From: Xenococcaceae cyanobacterium MO_167.B27
GTDB lineage: Bacteria > Cyanobacteriota > Cyanobacteriia > Cyanobacteriales > Xenococcaceae
Assembly (NCBI GenBank): GCA_030065935.1
Contig: JASJCP010000021.1
Coordinates: forward strand, 1-59,292
Direction: 5' to 3'
DNA length: 59,292 nucleotides
In this document: piece after piece, positions 27,218 to 36,598 of the stretch
How the letters are laid out: the number at the start of each line of letters is the position of its first letter
Numbering within the stretch: position 1 is the stretch's first letter
Position numbers and translations under genes: made by a program
The notes under the pieces: generated by a model
Told to the model about the DNA's origin: nothing
The model's database searches: none
The model's input: only the letters and a program-made list of their open reading frames with translations

Positions 27218-28777
27218 TTATACCTTCGCCAATTCTTTTACTGGCGCACTCAGAGCGGATTCTAGAGGAGCGCGACCTAACTTATCTTCTAATATTTGCA
27301 TAACTTCTCTTCCGAAATCATTAGGATTTTGTCGCCAAGCTTGTAAACATACTTCCCCAAAGAAAGAGCCTAAAGGTTCAGGATTCCAGAGGAGTTTTTT
27401 AGCTGTCCAAGGCATTAAACTCATAGGATCATATCCTGGTTTAAGAATGTTATTCTCGAAAGCATATTCTTCTAGGTGAGTATGAGGCTGTAAGCCAATA
27501 AAGAAGATTGCAGGTTCTACTTTATCTGCGCCAAAAATACTCTCTAGTTCTCGATGATAAGCAACTGTTTGACGAATGGTATCATAGGTTTCATCAATAA
27601 CATTGAAAGAGTAGTTTACAGAAACCAAATCGTTAAATCCTGCTGCTTTCAAGTCACGACAGTTTTGTAAGACAACACGGAGGTTATAGCCCATCCGCAT
27701 TTTCCTAACTAATTCTTGAGAACCACTAGTAATGCCGATCTCAAAGTAATTCATTCCTGTTTTAACCATCAACTCGCACAATTCAGGAGTCAAGTTATCC
27801 GCACGGATATAAGAAGCCCAATGGATGTCTTTCATTCCCGAATCGAGAATTTTTTGTAAAAGTTCTATCGCATCAGGAATAAATCTTTTTGCAGGAATAA
27901 ATTGAGCGTCAGTAAACCAGAAATTAAGAATTCCCCGATCATACAGCTGGCGCATCTCGTCAACTACTTCATCAGCAGGATTAATCCGCACCTTCTTACC
28001 TTCTACTACTGTATAGATACAGTAGCAGCAGTTGTGGGGACAGCCTCTTTTAGTTTGTACCCCGATGTAAAAATCGTTTTCTTGGAAGTAATAGTCAAAA
28101 TCTGACCAAATACTCTGGATATAATCGTAATTACAAGCAGTTTTCTCTAAAGGACTAGGCTGCTCATGGATCATTCTCTGTCTAGGTTCAGTTTCCCCCA
28201 CCACATAACAACGCTCGTCGCTAAAGTCTTGACCCCGTAGGAGTTTTTCTAATAATTGTTCCCCTTCTCCTACCGAAACAATTGTTCCTGTGGGTAATTG
28301 CTTTTGTAATTGCTCATAAAAAACACTAACAGCACCACCACCAACTACTGCACGAGCTTGGGGACAATATTGTCGCGCTCTGGTGAGTCCTCGACGAATT
28401 AGACCTTTATTACGCCATAATTCCCCATAATAGGCAGTAGTAACTTTTAAACCACCCAATGCACCTTTTAATTTAACCAGAGGGTTACGAGCATAGTAAA
28501 ATTCAAAAGCATTTTGTAAAGGATTACCCCCTCTACCACCTACAGGAGCATAGATCTGAATATCACGCCAGGAAAAGACCAGTAAAGTCGGCTGAAATTC
28601 ATCTATGCAACGGTCTAAAGCAGAATTGAAGTCTAAAGGCGGGATTGTCCCCAAATCAAAAATTTTCTGCTCTATTTCAGGAAATAGTTTATGAATATGA
28701 TCCGATAAATAAACTACTCCAATGGGGAATATGGGATTACAGGGGAGGCGAACGTATAAAATTTTTTCGTTCATCAT
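27218..28777 (-). CDS. radical SAM protein with B12-binding-type N-terminal domain (high-light acclimation type)
   Basis: This 519-residue protein has an N-terminal Rossmann domain of the cobalamin-binding kind (GVVYLSDHIHKLFPEIEQKI) lacking a clear DxHxxG. The radical SAM cluster motif CPHNCCYC (CxxxCxxC) lies near residue 245 in the TIM barrel. The cyanobacterial set described as photosystem II high-light acclimation radical SAM proteins begins in much the same way (SFSWRDIQIYAPVGG-like segment). The substrate is unknown. Divergent to it is another methyltransferase gene. Confidence 0.7.
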   Translation of the reverse strand: MMNEKILYVRLPCNPIFPIGVVYLSDHIHKLFPEIEQKIFDLGTIPPLDFNSALDRCIDEFQPTLLVFSWRDIQIYAPVGGRGGNPLQNAFEFYYARNPLVKLKGALGGLKVTTAYYGELWRNKGLIRRGLTRARQYCPQARAVVGGGAVSVFYEQLQKQLPTGTIVSVGEGEQLLEKLLRGQDFSDERCYVVGETEPRQRMIHEQPSPLEKTACNYDYIQSIWSDFDYYFQENDFYIGVQTKRGCPHNCCYCIYTVVEGKKVRINPADEVVDEMRQLYDRGILNFWFTDAQFIPAKRFIPDAIELLQKILDSGMKDIHWASYIRADNLTPELCELMVKTGMNYFEIGITSGSQELVRKMRMGYNLRVVLQNCRDLKAAGFNDLVSVNYSFNVIDETYDTIRQTVAYHRELESIFGADKVEPAIFFIGLQPHTHLEEYAFENNILKPGYDPMSLMPWTAKKLLWNPEPLGSFFGEVCLQAWRQNPNDFGREVMQILEDKLGRAPLESALSAPVKELAKV

Positions 28778-28968
28778 CTAAAGCTATTGCTATTGTGAGG
28801 TTTGTAATGTTTTATGAGTATTAAAAAGGCTTAATCGAGTATTTATCTCATAATTTGTTGATATAACTTAACTTTAACTATATTATTCTTTTAGGATCAA
28901 CCGCAGCGTGTTATTTGTAAAAACCAGGCAACAAATAGTAGTTAATTATTGCAACTATAAAAAACACC

Positions 28969-29928
28969 GTGATAGCAGATACCGATAAACTCAAGCCAGA
29001 TTGGGCAGGAAATGACCCTTTATCCCGTTTTGTCAACTTTCTTATTGGGATTAAGCCAATTTATGGCATTATGAAAAGCCAAGCCAGACAGGTACTAATT
29101 AAAACAGCAGAAAAAAACGGTATTCCCTGGCGCAAAAACTATCAGGAGTTAGATAGTTCAACAGTAAGAGAATTATTAGATGCGATCGCAGACCCCAATT
29201 TAATTTATCCTGATTACTATCGTGTACCTTTCCATGCTTACGACGAAGGCAATTTATGCTGGAATGCAGCCTTTGAAGCAGAATCAGCTACTTATTCTAT
29301 GGGGTTGCGAGTCTGGAAGAATGAACCTTTAACTTGGCAAGAAGCCCAAAAAAGACTCAGAGAAAGTTTTTATCAAGTGTTAGATACTTATATTCCCAAT
29401 ACTATTACAGACATCCTCGATATCGGTTGTTCTGTAGGAATTTCCACCACCAATCTACATCGCTATTATCAACAAAAACAAGAAACACCAATTAATACTA
29501 TAGGCTTAGATTTATCCCCCTATATGCTTGCTGTCGCCAAAATGAGGGATACAAAGCAAGAGATTCAACAATGGGTTCATGGGAAAGGAGAAGATACACC
29601 ATTTACCGATAATTCCTTCGATTTAATAACGCTTCAGTTTGTAATACACGAACTACCCAGAAACGCCACCCAAGCAATTTTCCGAGAAGCATTCCGTATT
29701 TTGCGCCCAGGAGGAATTATTGCTATCACCGACAATAACCCTACTTCTCCTGTAATTCAAAATCTTCCTCCAGTCTTATTCACTCTCATGAAAAGTACTG
29801 AGCCTTGGAGCGATGATTACTATACTTTTAATGTAGAAAATGCCCTTAAACAAACAGGATTTAACTATCAAAAAACTGTAGCCTGTGATCCGCGTCATCG
29901 TGCTATTGTTGCTGCTAAACCTGAATAA
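28969..29928 (+). CDS. class I SAM-dependent methyltransferase
   Basis: This 319-residue protein starts at GTG 28969. The N-terminal ~145 residues are a helical domain (LSRFVNFLIGIKPIYGIM). The Rossmann fold follows, with motif I DILDIGCSVGISTTNL, acidic TIGLDLSPYML and the post-motif RPGGIIAITDNNP. The substrate is unknown. It is divergently arranged with the radical SAM gene, about 190 bases apart, so the two may be co-regulated. Confidence 0.75.
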   Translation: MIADTDKLKPDWAGNDPLSRFVNFLIGIKPIYGIMKSQARQVLIKTAEKNGIPWRKNYQELDSSTVRELLDAIADPNLIYPDYYRVPFHAYDEGNLCWNAAFEAESATYSMGLRVWKNEPLTWQEAQKRLRESFYQVLDTYIPNTITDILDIGCSVGISTTNLHRYYQQKQETPINTIGLDLSPYMLAVAKMRDTKQEIQQWVHGKGEDTPFTDNSFDLITLQFVIHELPRNATQAIFREAFRILRPGGIIAITDNNPTSPVIQNLPPVLFTLMKSTEPWSDDYYTFNVENALKQTGFNYQKTVACDPRHRAIVAAKPE

Positions 29929-29975
29929 GAGGTTAGGCAAAATATGACGCGAGAGTTGAGATAAGCAATAGGTAT

Positions 29976-31457
29976 TTATCCTCCCTCATCCTTCATTTGC
30001 TCTAATATTTGGGATAGTTTCAAAATACCTTGCTCTATTTCCGATTCTTCTAGTTGAGCATAGCCGAAGATAAACTCTCCTTGATGTTGAGGAGGTTGCA
30101 AATAGTAACCTCTAGCACTAATTAAACCGATTCCTGCTGCTGCTGCTTTTTCAATGACAATATCATCTGGTAAAACAGTTTCGATTTTTACCATCAGATG
30201 AATACCCGCATTTTCCCCAAAGATAGTGACTCGCGAGCCAAAATATTCCTTGAGAGCTTTTACTAAAGTTTGGCGACGCAGATCGTAAATGTGACGCATT
30301 CGCCGAATATGTCTTTCAAAATGTCCTTCCCCCATCCAATCAGTAAGGGCGTACTGTTCCAAAATCGGGGAAAAGCGATCGCATAACCATTTAGCAGTAG
30401 TCACAAGAGATATCAATGAGGGCGGTACAACCAAATAACCAATTCGCAAAGAGGGAAAGAGAATCTTAGAAAAAGTACCAATATAAATTACAGACTGGCT
30501 TCGATCCATTCCTTGTAAAGCAGGAATCGGTTGTTCTCCGTAACGATACTCACTGTCATAGTCATCTTCGATAATCAGACTGTCTGTTTTTTGCGCCCAT
30601 TGCAGAAGTGCTATTCTCTGGGGTAACGACATAGTAACCCCTGTGGGGAATTGATGGGATGGTGTGACATGAACTAGTTTAAACTTTTGATGATATTGAC
30701 TCAGAACTTCTACATCTAAACCATCTGAGTTCACTGCTATAGGTTGTAAATTAGCGCATTGTCCCATAAAGCAGTGACGTGCGCCAAGATAACCAGGGTC
30801 TTCCATTGCTACCCAATCCCCTGAATCTAATATTCCGCGTGCAATCAAGTCTAATGCTTGCTGAGAACCGTTAACAATAATAACTTGTTCTGGAGTACAT
30901 CGAACTGCGCGAGAACGTCCCAAATAGTTAGCTATTTCTACTCTCAAGGGGAAATATCCAGCAGCATCAGCAGCATAATTTAGCAAAGCTGGAGAGTTTT
31001 GACAATGACGAGCCAGAATCTTACGCCATTGTTCCATAGGGAAATATTTGCTAGCAGGATTGCCATAACTAAAGCTAATTGCATAATCTGGTTCTGAGAG
31101 TTCTAAACTTTCTATAGAGATTAAACTTTTGCCCAATTGAGACAGAGTAGAAGCCTTGGCTATTTTGCTTGTTACAGGCTCGATAGGCTGTGATTTTAAC
31201 CATTCATCGGGTATTTGATGACAGACATAAGTACCTGAACCATGGCGAGTTTCTAAATATCCCTCACTTTCTAACTGTTCGTAGCTTTGAGTTACTGTAG
31301 AGCGAGAAATAGTTAAAGACTTTGCCAAACTCCGAGATGAAGGTAATTTTTGGTTGGGTTTGAGTCTTCCTTCTAATACAGCACCACGAATTTTCTCCGT
31401 CAGTTGTTGATACAAAGGAATTTTGGAAGTGGAATCTAAATGGATAGCTAAGTCCAT
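29976..31457 (-). CDS. MocR/PdxR-type GntR regulator with aminotransferase domain
   Basis: The 493 residues comprise a GntR winged helix (about 10-80; KLPSSRSLAKSLTISRSTV and YLETRHGSGTYV) and a fold-type I PLP aminotransferase domain. The lysine that would bind PLP is in YIGTFSKILFPSLRIGYLV, and the IIEDDYDSEYRY segment is present. Such regulators sense PLP or amino-acid aldimines and usually control the divergent neighbour. That neighbour is a split-barrel flavin-type protein (31724), consistent with B6- or GABA-like control, but its target is not proven. Confidence 0.87.
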   Translation of the reverse strand: MDLAIHLDSTSKIPLYQQLTEKIRGAVLEGRLKPNQKLPSSRSLAKSLTISRSTVTQSYEQLESEGYLETRHGSGTYVCHQIPDEWLKSQPIEPVTSKIAKASTLSQLGKSLISIESLELSEPDYAISFSYGNPASKYFPMEQWRKILARHCQNSPALLNYAADAAGYFPLRVEIANYLGRSRAVRCTPEQVIIVNGSQQALDLIARGILDSGDWVAMEDPGYLGARHCFMGQCANLQPIAVNSDGLDVEVLSQYHQKFKLVHVTPSHQFPTGVTMSLPQRIALLQWAQKTDSLIIEDDYDSEYRYGEQPIPALQGMDRSQSVIYIGTFSKILFPSLRIGYLVVPPSLISLVTTAKWLCDRFSPILEQYALTDWMGEGHFERHIRRMRHIYDLRRQTLVKALKEYFGSRVTIFGENAGIHLMVKIETVLPDDIVIEKAAAAGIGLISARGYYLQPPQHQGEFIFGYAQLEESEIEQGILKLSQILEQMKDEGG

Positions 31458-31659
31458 AATTAATTGGACGAAATTGAATTTACTGGTTAGGGAATGGGAA
31501 TTGGGGACTTGGGTACTTAGGGACTTGGGGACTTAGGGACTGGTGGTTGATTATTACTTATTACTTATTACTTTTTTCTGAGTCCTTCATGCTTCATCCT
31601 TAAGAATAAGTGACTACTGGCTACTTAAAAATTGGACTGGTCTAAAAGATAAAAAGTGG

Positions 31660-31699
31660 CTCTTGAATCATACCAATATTCTTTTTATTTTGGTAAGAG
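31660..31699. promoter_or_regulatory. inverted repeat in the MocR-type divergent intergenic region
   Basis: CTCTT...TACCAA and TTGGTAAGAG form an imperfect inverted repeat across 40 bases, just before the divergent gene at 31724. It is a plausible operator for the MocR-type regulator. The intergenic region also holds ACTTAGGGACTTGGGG and TTATTACTTA tandem repeats. Confidence 0.4.
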
Positions 31700-31723
31700 A
31701 AAAACAACTACAAAAATAGACTG

Positions 31724-32389
31724 ATGTCTGATTCCAATAATCTTCAAGTAACTCAAAGGAGTAAAATTAGACGCTTACCACAACGGGGAAGTCAAGAGCG
31801 AGAACTAATATACGACATCTTAGATGAAGCACTGATAGCTCATGTGGGATTTATTGCTGATAACCAACCCTTTGTGATTCCGATGGCATATGGGAGAGAA
31901 GGCGATCGCTTGTACTTCCATGGCTCTTCTGTAACCCGCTTACTCAAAACCCTACAAGAAGGTGTTGATGTTTGTTGCACTGTGACACTATTGGATGGAT
32001 TAGTGATTGGACGCTCTTTATTTCATCACTCCATGAATTATCGCTCTGTAGTTTTGTTTGGTAAAGCAACTCTGGTAGAAAGCGAAACTGAAAAAATGAA
32101 CGCGCTACGAGTTTTTACAGAACACATGATCCCTGGACGCTGGCTTGAAGCAAGAATCCCTAATTCTCAAGAATTAAAAGCCACAACTGTTCTTTCTTTC
32201 CCTATTGAAGAAGGTTCGGCTAAAGTGCGCACTGGCGCACCTAATGATGATGCAAAAGACTATAGTTTACCAGTTTGGGCGGGGGAATTACCTTTGAAAT
32301 TAACACCAGGAGTTTTAATTCGGGATTCAAAGCTTACTGGTGAGATTAAACCATCGGAAAACCTAACCAATTATCGTCGAGGAAAATAG
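31724..32389 (+). CDS. pyridoxamine 5'-phosphate oxidase-like split-barrel flavin-binding protein
   Basis: This 221-residue protein has the FMN-binding split-barrel pattern of the PNPOx-like (NimA-type) family: IAHVGFIADNQPFVIPMAYGREGDRLYFHGS, then VCCTVTLLDGLVIGRSLFHHSMNYRSVVLFGKA. The reaction is unknown. It is 4 bases upstream of a class I amidotransferase gene and divergent from the MocR-type gene, so the three probably form one functional unit. Confidence 0.78.
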   Translation: MSDSNNLQVTQRSKIRRLPQRGSQERELIYDILDEALIAHVGFIADNQPFVIPMAYGREGDRLYFHGSSVTRLLKTLQEGVDVCCTVTLLDGLVIGRSLFHHSMNYRSVVLFGKATLVESETEKMNALRVFTEHMIPGRWLEARIPNSQELKATTVLSFPIEEGSAKVRTGAPNDDAKDYSLPVWAGELPLKLTPGVLIRDSKLTGEIKPSENLTNYRRGK

Positions 32390-32393
32390 TGCC

Positions 32394-33131
32394 ATGAAAT
32401 TTTTAGTGATTAAACACCTTGTAGTAGAAGGATTAGGAAGCTTTGCCGAATTTTTCGAGCAGGCTGATATTACGGTAGATATTGTGGAATTAGAAAAAGG
32501 AGATCCCTTTCCTGAATCTCTAGAAGATTATTCTGCTTTATGGGTTATGGGAGGTTCGATGAATGTAGCTGATGAAAATGAATATTCTTGGTTAAGAGAA
32601 GAAAAACAACTCATCCGCGAAGCAGCGAGAGTAATCAAGTTGCCTTACATGGGAATTTGTCTAGGGGCGCAGTTATTAGCAGATGCTTTGGGTGGAACAG
32701 TTGCACCCATGACCAAGCCAGAAGTGGGACTATTACCGATACATCTTAGGGAAGTTGGTCGCAATCATCCACTAACCGCAGGGCTATCAGAATCATTTAA
32801 AGTTCTACAATGGCACGGTCAAGAAATAACACAATTACCCCAAAACACAACTATTCTCGCTTCATCCGATCACTGTCAGGTACAAGCCTATGCTTTTGGA
32901 GATAGGGCTTTTGGGCTACAATTTCACAGCGAAGTTACTGATGTAACAGTAGAAGACTGGAGCAAAATACCTTCTTACCGAGCAGATTTAGAAGTAACCC
33001 TAGGTCAAACAGGGTGTGAAGACCTAAAACAAGCTGTTGATGCTAGACTCCCCATCATGAATCGTGAAGCTAGAATTCTCTGGCAAAATTTCCTAAATAT
33101 TATCAAAAATAGTCAGATTCCTCATTGCTAA
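32394..33131 (+). CDS. class I glutamine amidotransferase (GuaA-like)
   Basis: This 245-residue protein has the class I nucleophile elbow YMGICLGAQLLADAL, with cysteine near residue 85, and the second triad part in FGLQFHSEVT (His). It resembles stand-alone GMP-synthase-like amidotransferases involved in amine or gamma-glutamyl degradation. It is translationally coupled to the split-barrel gene, with a stop-to-start gap of 4 bases. Confidence 0.82.
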   Translation: MKFLVIKHLVVEGLGSFAEFFEQADITVDIVELEKGDPFPESLEDYSALWVMGGSMNVADENEYSWLREEKQLIREAARVIKLPYMGICLGAQLLADALGGTVAPMTKPEVGLLPIHLREVGRNHPLTAGLSESFKVLQWHGQEITQLPQNTTILASSDHCQVQAYAFGDRAFGLQFHSEVTDVTVEDWSKIPSYRADLEVTLGQTGCEDLKQAVDARLPIMNREARILWQNFLNIIKNSQIPHC

Positions 33132-33287
33132 TTGTTGATTGTTAGTTGTTAGTTGTTAGTTGTTAGTTGCTACTTGCTACTCGCTACTAGCGCTCTTGCC
33201 AATCCCCCAATTCCCCAATTCCCCAATCCCCCAATCCCCCAGTCCCCCAGTCTCCCAACTCTCCTAGTCTCCCAGTCCCCCCTAATG
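33132..33287. repeat. short tandemly repeated repeats (STRR)
   Basis: TTAGTTG heptamers, TTGCTAC units and CCCCAAT/CCCCAGT units follow one another, as is typical in intergenic regions of many filamentous cyanobacteria. No coding signal is seen. Confidence 0.75.
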
Positions 33288-33755
33288 TCAAAAACGCTTC
33301 ATTGCTCTAGCCATATCCCGAGCATCTTGACGACGTTTTACAGATTCTCGCTTGTCGTGAAGTTTCTTACCCTTAGCTAAACCAATACTGACTTTAATCC
33401 AACCATTCTTAAAATACATTTTCAAAGGAATTAAAGTTAGTCCTTTTTGTTCAATTTGTCCAATGAGTTTATTAATTTCACGACGATGCAATAATAGCTT
33501 GCGATCTCGTCGAGGCTCATGATTAAAATAATCTCCTCCTGCATTGTAAGGAGAAATATGAACATTAACTAACTTCGCTTCTCCATTCCGTATTAGACAA
33601 TAACCATCTCTCAGATTTACCTTTCCTTGTCTGATAGATTTAACCTCTGTTCCTACTAACTGTATTCCTGCTTCATAGGTTTCAAGGATTTCATAGAGAT
33701 AGCGAGCTTGTCGATTATCACTGACTATTTTTATACCGCCATTTTTATCACTCAT
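33288..33755 (-). CDS. smpB: SsrA-binding protein SmpB
   Basis: This 155-residue partner of tmRNA in trans-translation shows the conserved [22 protein letters not shown] stretch, [40 protein letters not shown] and a basic tail ([14 protein letters not shown]). I use ATG 33755; a TTG at 33761 is also open. The ssrA RNA gene is not in the window. Confidence 0.95.
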   Translation of the reverse strand: MSDKNGGIKIVSDNRQARYLYEILETYEAGIQLVGTEVKSIRQGKVNLRDGYCLIRNGEAKLVNVHISPYNAGGDYFNHEPRRDRKLLLHRREINKLIGQIEQKGLTLIPLKMYFKNGWIKVSIGLAKGKKLHDKRESVKRRQDARDMARAMKRF

Positions 33756-33902
33756 TCTCAATACTGTTTGGGTTAAGCTCTCAACAATGCCCCAATTTGT
33801 TTCGGATTTACCATTATATCATTAGAGTTAGGAGGTAATTAAGCAAATAAACCTCTACAATAAAACTTAGCAACAATCAACAGTATATTTGATTATATTT
33901 TT

Positions 33903-34250
33903 ATGTCGCAATTTCTACTGACCTGGTTGGCAACTGCTGTTTCTATATTGATTACGGCTTGGATCGTACCTGGGTTAAATATTACAGGCTTTACTGCTGC
34001 TGCGATTGGCGCGATCGCTCTAGGATTTGTTAACGCTATTGTTAAACCGATATTGGTAATTTTTACCTTACCTCTAACTATTTTGACTTTAGGGTTATTT
34101 TTGCTGGTAGTAAACGCGATCGCCTTTGGTTTAGTAGGATATTTAACTCCAGGTTTTGAGGTGAATGGTTTTTTTCCTGCGATATTCGGTTCAATCGTAC
34201 TTTCTTTAGTTTCAGGAGTTATCAGTCAGTTTTTCCAGGTTAACGATTAG
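33903..34250 (+). CDS. phage-holin-like (YvlD family) small membrane protein
   Basis: This 115-residue protein has four transmembrane segments, glycine/alanine-rich, with the GFVNAIVKPILVIFTLPLTILTLG stretch typical of the superfamily-IV holin-like proteins. It is chromosomal and probably not a phage lysis gene. Its stop codon TAG coincides with the first three bases of the MITE that follows, so the reading frame was probably longer before insertion. Confidence 0.75.
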   Translation: MSQFLLTWLATAVSILITAWIVPGLNITGFTAAAIGAIALGFVNAIVKPILVIFTLPLTILTLGLFLLVVNAIAFGLVGYLTPGFEVNGFFPAIFGSIVLSLVSGVISQFFQVND

Positions 34251-34412
34251 GGCGTGTCATCAATTAGAAAAAAAGGTCTTTTTTTGCTCTTTTCGCGACC
34301 TACTGCGTCGAAAAATAACCTCCGTAGCGGTGCTACGCAGAACATTTTTCTTCTTGTATCTCGCAAAAATACCTTCCAAAGCCTCTTTCCCTCCAAATGA
34401 TGACACGCCCTA
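34248..34412. mobile_element. 165-bp MITE with 15-bp terminal inverted repeats
   Basis: TAGGGCGTGTCATCA at 34248-34262 is exactly mirrored by TGATGACACGCCCTA at 34398-34412. The interior has no complete gene, although one antisense frame is open. The size and ends are those of a non-autonomous element; a TA-type target cannot be told apart from the element's end. It abuts the holin-like gene and its left end creates that gene's stop codon. Confidence 0.75.
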
Positions 34413-34463
34413 GCCAAACTGTGAATAATTAAACTCAAATTAATTATCGAGGACACAACAATC

Positions 34464-35777
34464 ATGAAAAGATTTCAAGAGATACCTGCTTTTTGGCGTT
34501 ACTTTGGTGCTAGATTTAAACCTTTTACTAGACCAATGTTCTTAGGTTCTGTAGGATTTCTCACTCTATCAGGAGTAGCTTTCTATCAATATTGGCATCA
34601 TCCAGATTGGTTACACAATAGTATTGAAAAACCTCTAGAAGCTGTATTTAGTTCGAGAAATAATCAAGAAATTCCTCAAATACCAGAAGAAGACTTAGCC
34701 AAAGTAGCAGATATAGATAATATAGATTTACTTCTTGAAGAAATAGGGGAAAATCAAGCTGCAACTCCCTATATTGCATACCCTGAACCTAACAGAAGAA
34801 GGAGGAGAAAAAACTCTTCTGATGCAGCTTTAACCCGCTTCCAAGAAAATGAATCGACCAAGACTAGTATTTCTAATTATGGTGATATAAAGACTAACAA
34901 TAATGCTTTAGATAACTTATTAAAGCCACCTACTTTTACTAATTATAATTCTCCCATATCAAAACAAGCTAACGAAAACTTAATTTCTAACGGCTCTAAT
35001 TCCCAAGTTATCCCTAATCCCGTAGGAAGACTATATAAGTCTAATGGACAATCCTCTTTGAGTAGCAATATCCCCAGGTCGAATTATTCACCTAATAGCC
35101 AGACAAATCCTTTATTAAAGTTAGGCGATCGCTCTGGAAATATTAATCTTAGGCAGCAAGTGGGAAATAGGGTAGGAACAAGTAATACCTTCGATGCTGC
35201 TGGTAATGCTACTAATGAAACCAGAGTAGAAAACCCTAATACCCCATTGAATCAGCCAACAAATACCAATAATAGTGGCTCAATTCCCACAGCTTCTACT
35301 AGTCAGTTTCAACCTTCTGCGTCAGGAATTAATAATGTCCCAAGTTCTTTCTCTCCCTATAATACTTCAGGAAATATTAATCGGGTAAATCCTCAGATAA
35401 ATAGTAGTAATTTAAATAGTAATAATGTCCAATTAACTAACCCTAATATTTATTCCAGACCAACTTTTAATTATAATCAGTCTGTTCCTGGTAGCTATCA
35501 ATTGCAACCAGGAAATTTTGGACAACAAAACCCCAGGAATTCTAATCAGCTAAACCCTCTAAACTCTAATCCTTTAGGGAACTCTCTGCAAACAACTAAT
35601 CAATTCAATAGGAATAATACGTTATCTAGTCCACTTCAAAATCAACAATTGAACAATAATTTACTACCCAGTTCAAATCAAACTAGACAATTCAATAATC
35701 AACTCATTACTAACAGAGCTTTTACTCCAACTCTGCAACCAGCAAGCCCTTTATATAGTACTCCTATAGCGAGATAA
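34464..35777 (+). CDS. Asn/Ser/Pro-rich membrane-anchored protein of unknown function
   Basis: This 437-residue protein has a short N-terminus with one transmembrane helix (about residues 28-46). A segment with acidic runs follows (IPEEDLAKVADIDNIDLLLE) up to about 110, and then more than 300 residues are rich in N, S, P and Q without a recognisable domain. The composition suggests disorder; the topology is probably N-in with the tail outside. No signal cleavage site is evident. The tail is low complexity and could be expanding. It is not similar to anything I can name. Confidence 0.6.
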   Translation: MKRFQEIPAFWRYFGARFKPFTRPMFLGSVGFLTLSGVAFYQYWHHPDWLHNSIEKPLEAVFSSRNNQEIPQIPEEDLAKVADIDNIDLLLEEIGENQAATPYIAYPEPNRRRRRKNSSDAALTRFQENESTKTSISNYGDIKTNNNALDNLLKPPTFTNYNSPISKQANENLISNGSNSQVIPNPVGRLYKSNGQSSLSSNIPRSNYSPNSQTNPLLKLGDRSGNINLRQQVGNRVGTSNTFDAAGNATNETRVENPNTPLNQPTNTNNSGSIPTASTSQFQPSASGINNVPSSFSPYNTSGNINRVNPQINSSNLNSNNVQLTNPNIYSRPTFNYNQSVPGSYQLQPGNFGQQNPRNSNQLNPLNSNPLGNSLQTTNQFNRNNTLSSPLQNQQLNNNLLPSSNQTRQFNNQLITNRAFTPTLQPASPLYSTPIAR

Positions 35778-35971
35778 GCAATTACTTATCTAAGAATTAA
35801 AGTCCGTCTTATAGGACTTATAGAAATACTGTTCGTTTAACACGTGATGAATATTTAGGGAAGTAGGGAAGTAGGGGGGTGGGGAAAGTAGGGAAGATAG
35901 GGATTTAGGGAAGATAGGGGGGTGGGGAAGAGTTCCCCAATTCCCCAAGCCCCAAGTCCCCCCGAGAGGAA

Positions 35972-36075
35972 ACTTAATATATCTAGGTATTGAAGCCAAA
36001 AGAGGAGGACACGGGTGAGCCGTGCGACGGCTCACCGTAAGATATCCGTATCGACTTTGTAATGAAGTCTCCTTC
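35972..36075. repeat. dispersed repeat, copy 2, with inserted hairpin cassette
   Basis: The 22-base core at 35972-35993 and TTTGTAATGA at about 36056-36065 are shared with the copy at 441. Between them this copy carries extra DNA, including GGTGAGCCGT-GCG-ACGGCTCACC (36014-36036), a perfect 10-bp hairpin. The spacer before it (35850-35960) is G-rich with GGGAAGTAGGG units. Confidence 0.6.
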
Positions 36076-36145
36076 GGTGCCCCAAGTCCCCAAGTCCCCC
36101 TCTAACCTATTCCTATATAATTAACCTTAAAAAATACTATCAAAA

Positions 36146-36598
36146 ATGCCAGACTCTAATACAACTCAGTTAAGTGTAAAAGAAGCCGTTTCATTGCTAA
36201 AAAAATATAGTTGTAATTCTGTAGCAACAATTGATTCTACTTCGGAAAGAGAGCAAGTACGTCAAGGATTATTATTAGTTACTAGCTTATCTGAATGGGA
36301 AAACTTTGGGATTTGTGCTGATAACAAAACCCAGGGGGTGATGGCTCTTGAAAGTTATCTTCAGGCTTTAGGATATAAATCAAAGTTAGAATCATACAGT
36401 AGCCAAGATATTCGCGAGCAGAAAGCAGAAGAAACAGAAAATTCCGCAGTGTATATTAAATTTAATACTCAAAAATTATCTTATTATATAGATTCTTATG
36501 TAGGAGAATACCGTGGCGTTTTGGTAGCCATTCAAGGAGAAGATGACCAGATTGTGGGGACTTATGGTTATTTTCCTTTAGATTTATTTACTAAATAG
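36146..36598 (+). CDS. DUF1824-family protein
   Basis: This 150-residue cyanobacterial protein has the DUF1824 pattern: WENFGICADN..GVMALESYLQALGY, AVYIKFN, and YIDSYVGEYRGVLVAIQ before GTYGYFPLDLF. Function is unknown. It converges with the RibD-like gene, the two 3' ends overlapping by about 31 bases. Confidence 0.8.
   Translation: MPDSNTTQLSVKEAVSLLKKYSCNSVATIDSTSEREQVRQGLLLVTSLSEWENFGICADNKTQGVMALESYLQALGYKSKLESYSSQDIREQKAEETENSAVYIKFNTQKLSYYIDSYVGEYRGVLVAIQGEDDQIVGTYGYFPLDLFTK

Noticed and set aside
33132-33287. Possible CRISPR array
   Set aside because: Units are 7 bases long, directly adjacent and variable, without spacers; they are STRR sequences.
33903-34250. Prophage based on the holin-like gene
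   Set aside because: No other phage gene is nearby, and this small family is a common chromosomal membrane protein in cyanobacteria.
34247-34465. Antisense frame across the MITE
   Set aside because: It is formed by the repeat sequence itself; MITE interiors often stay open by chance.
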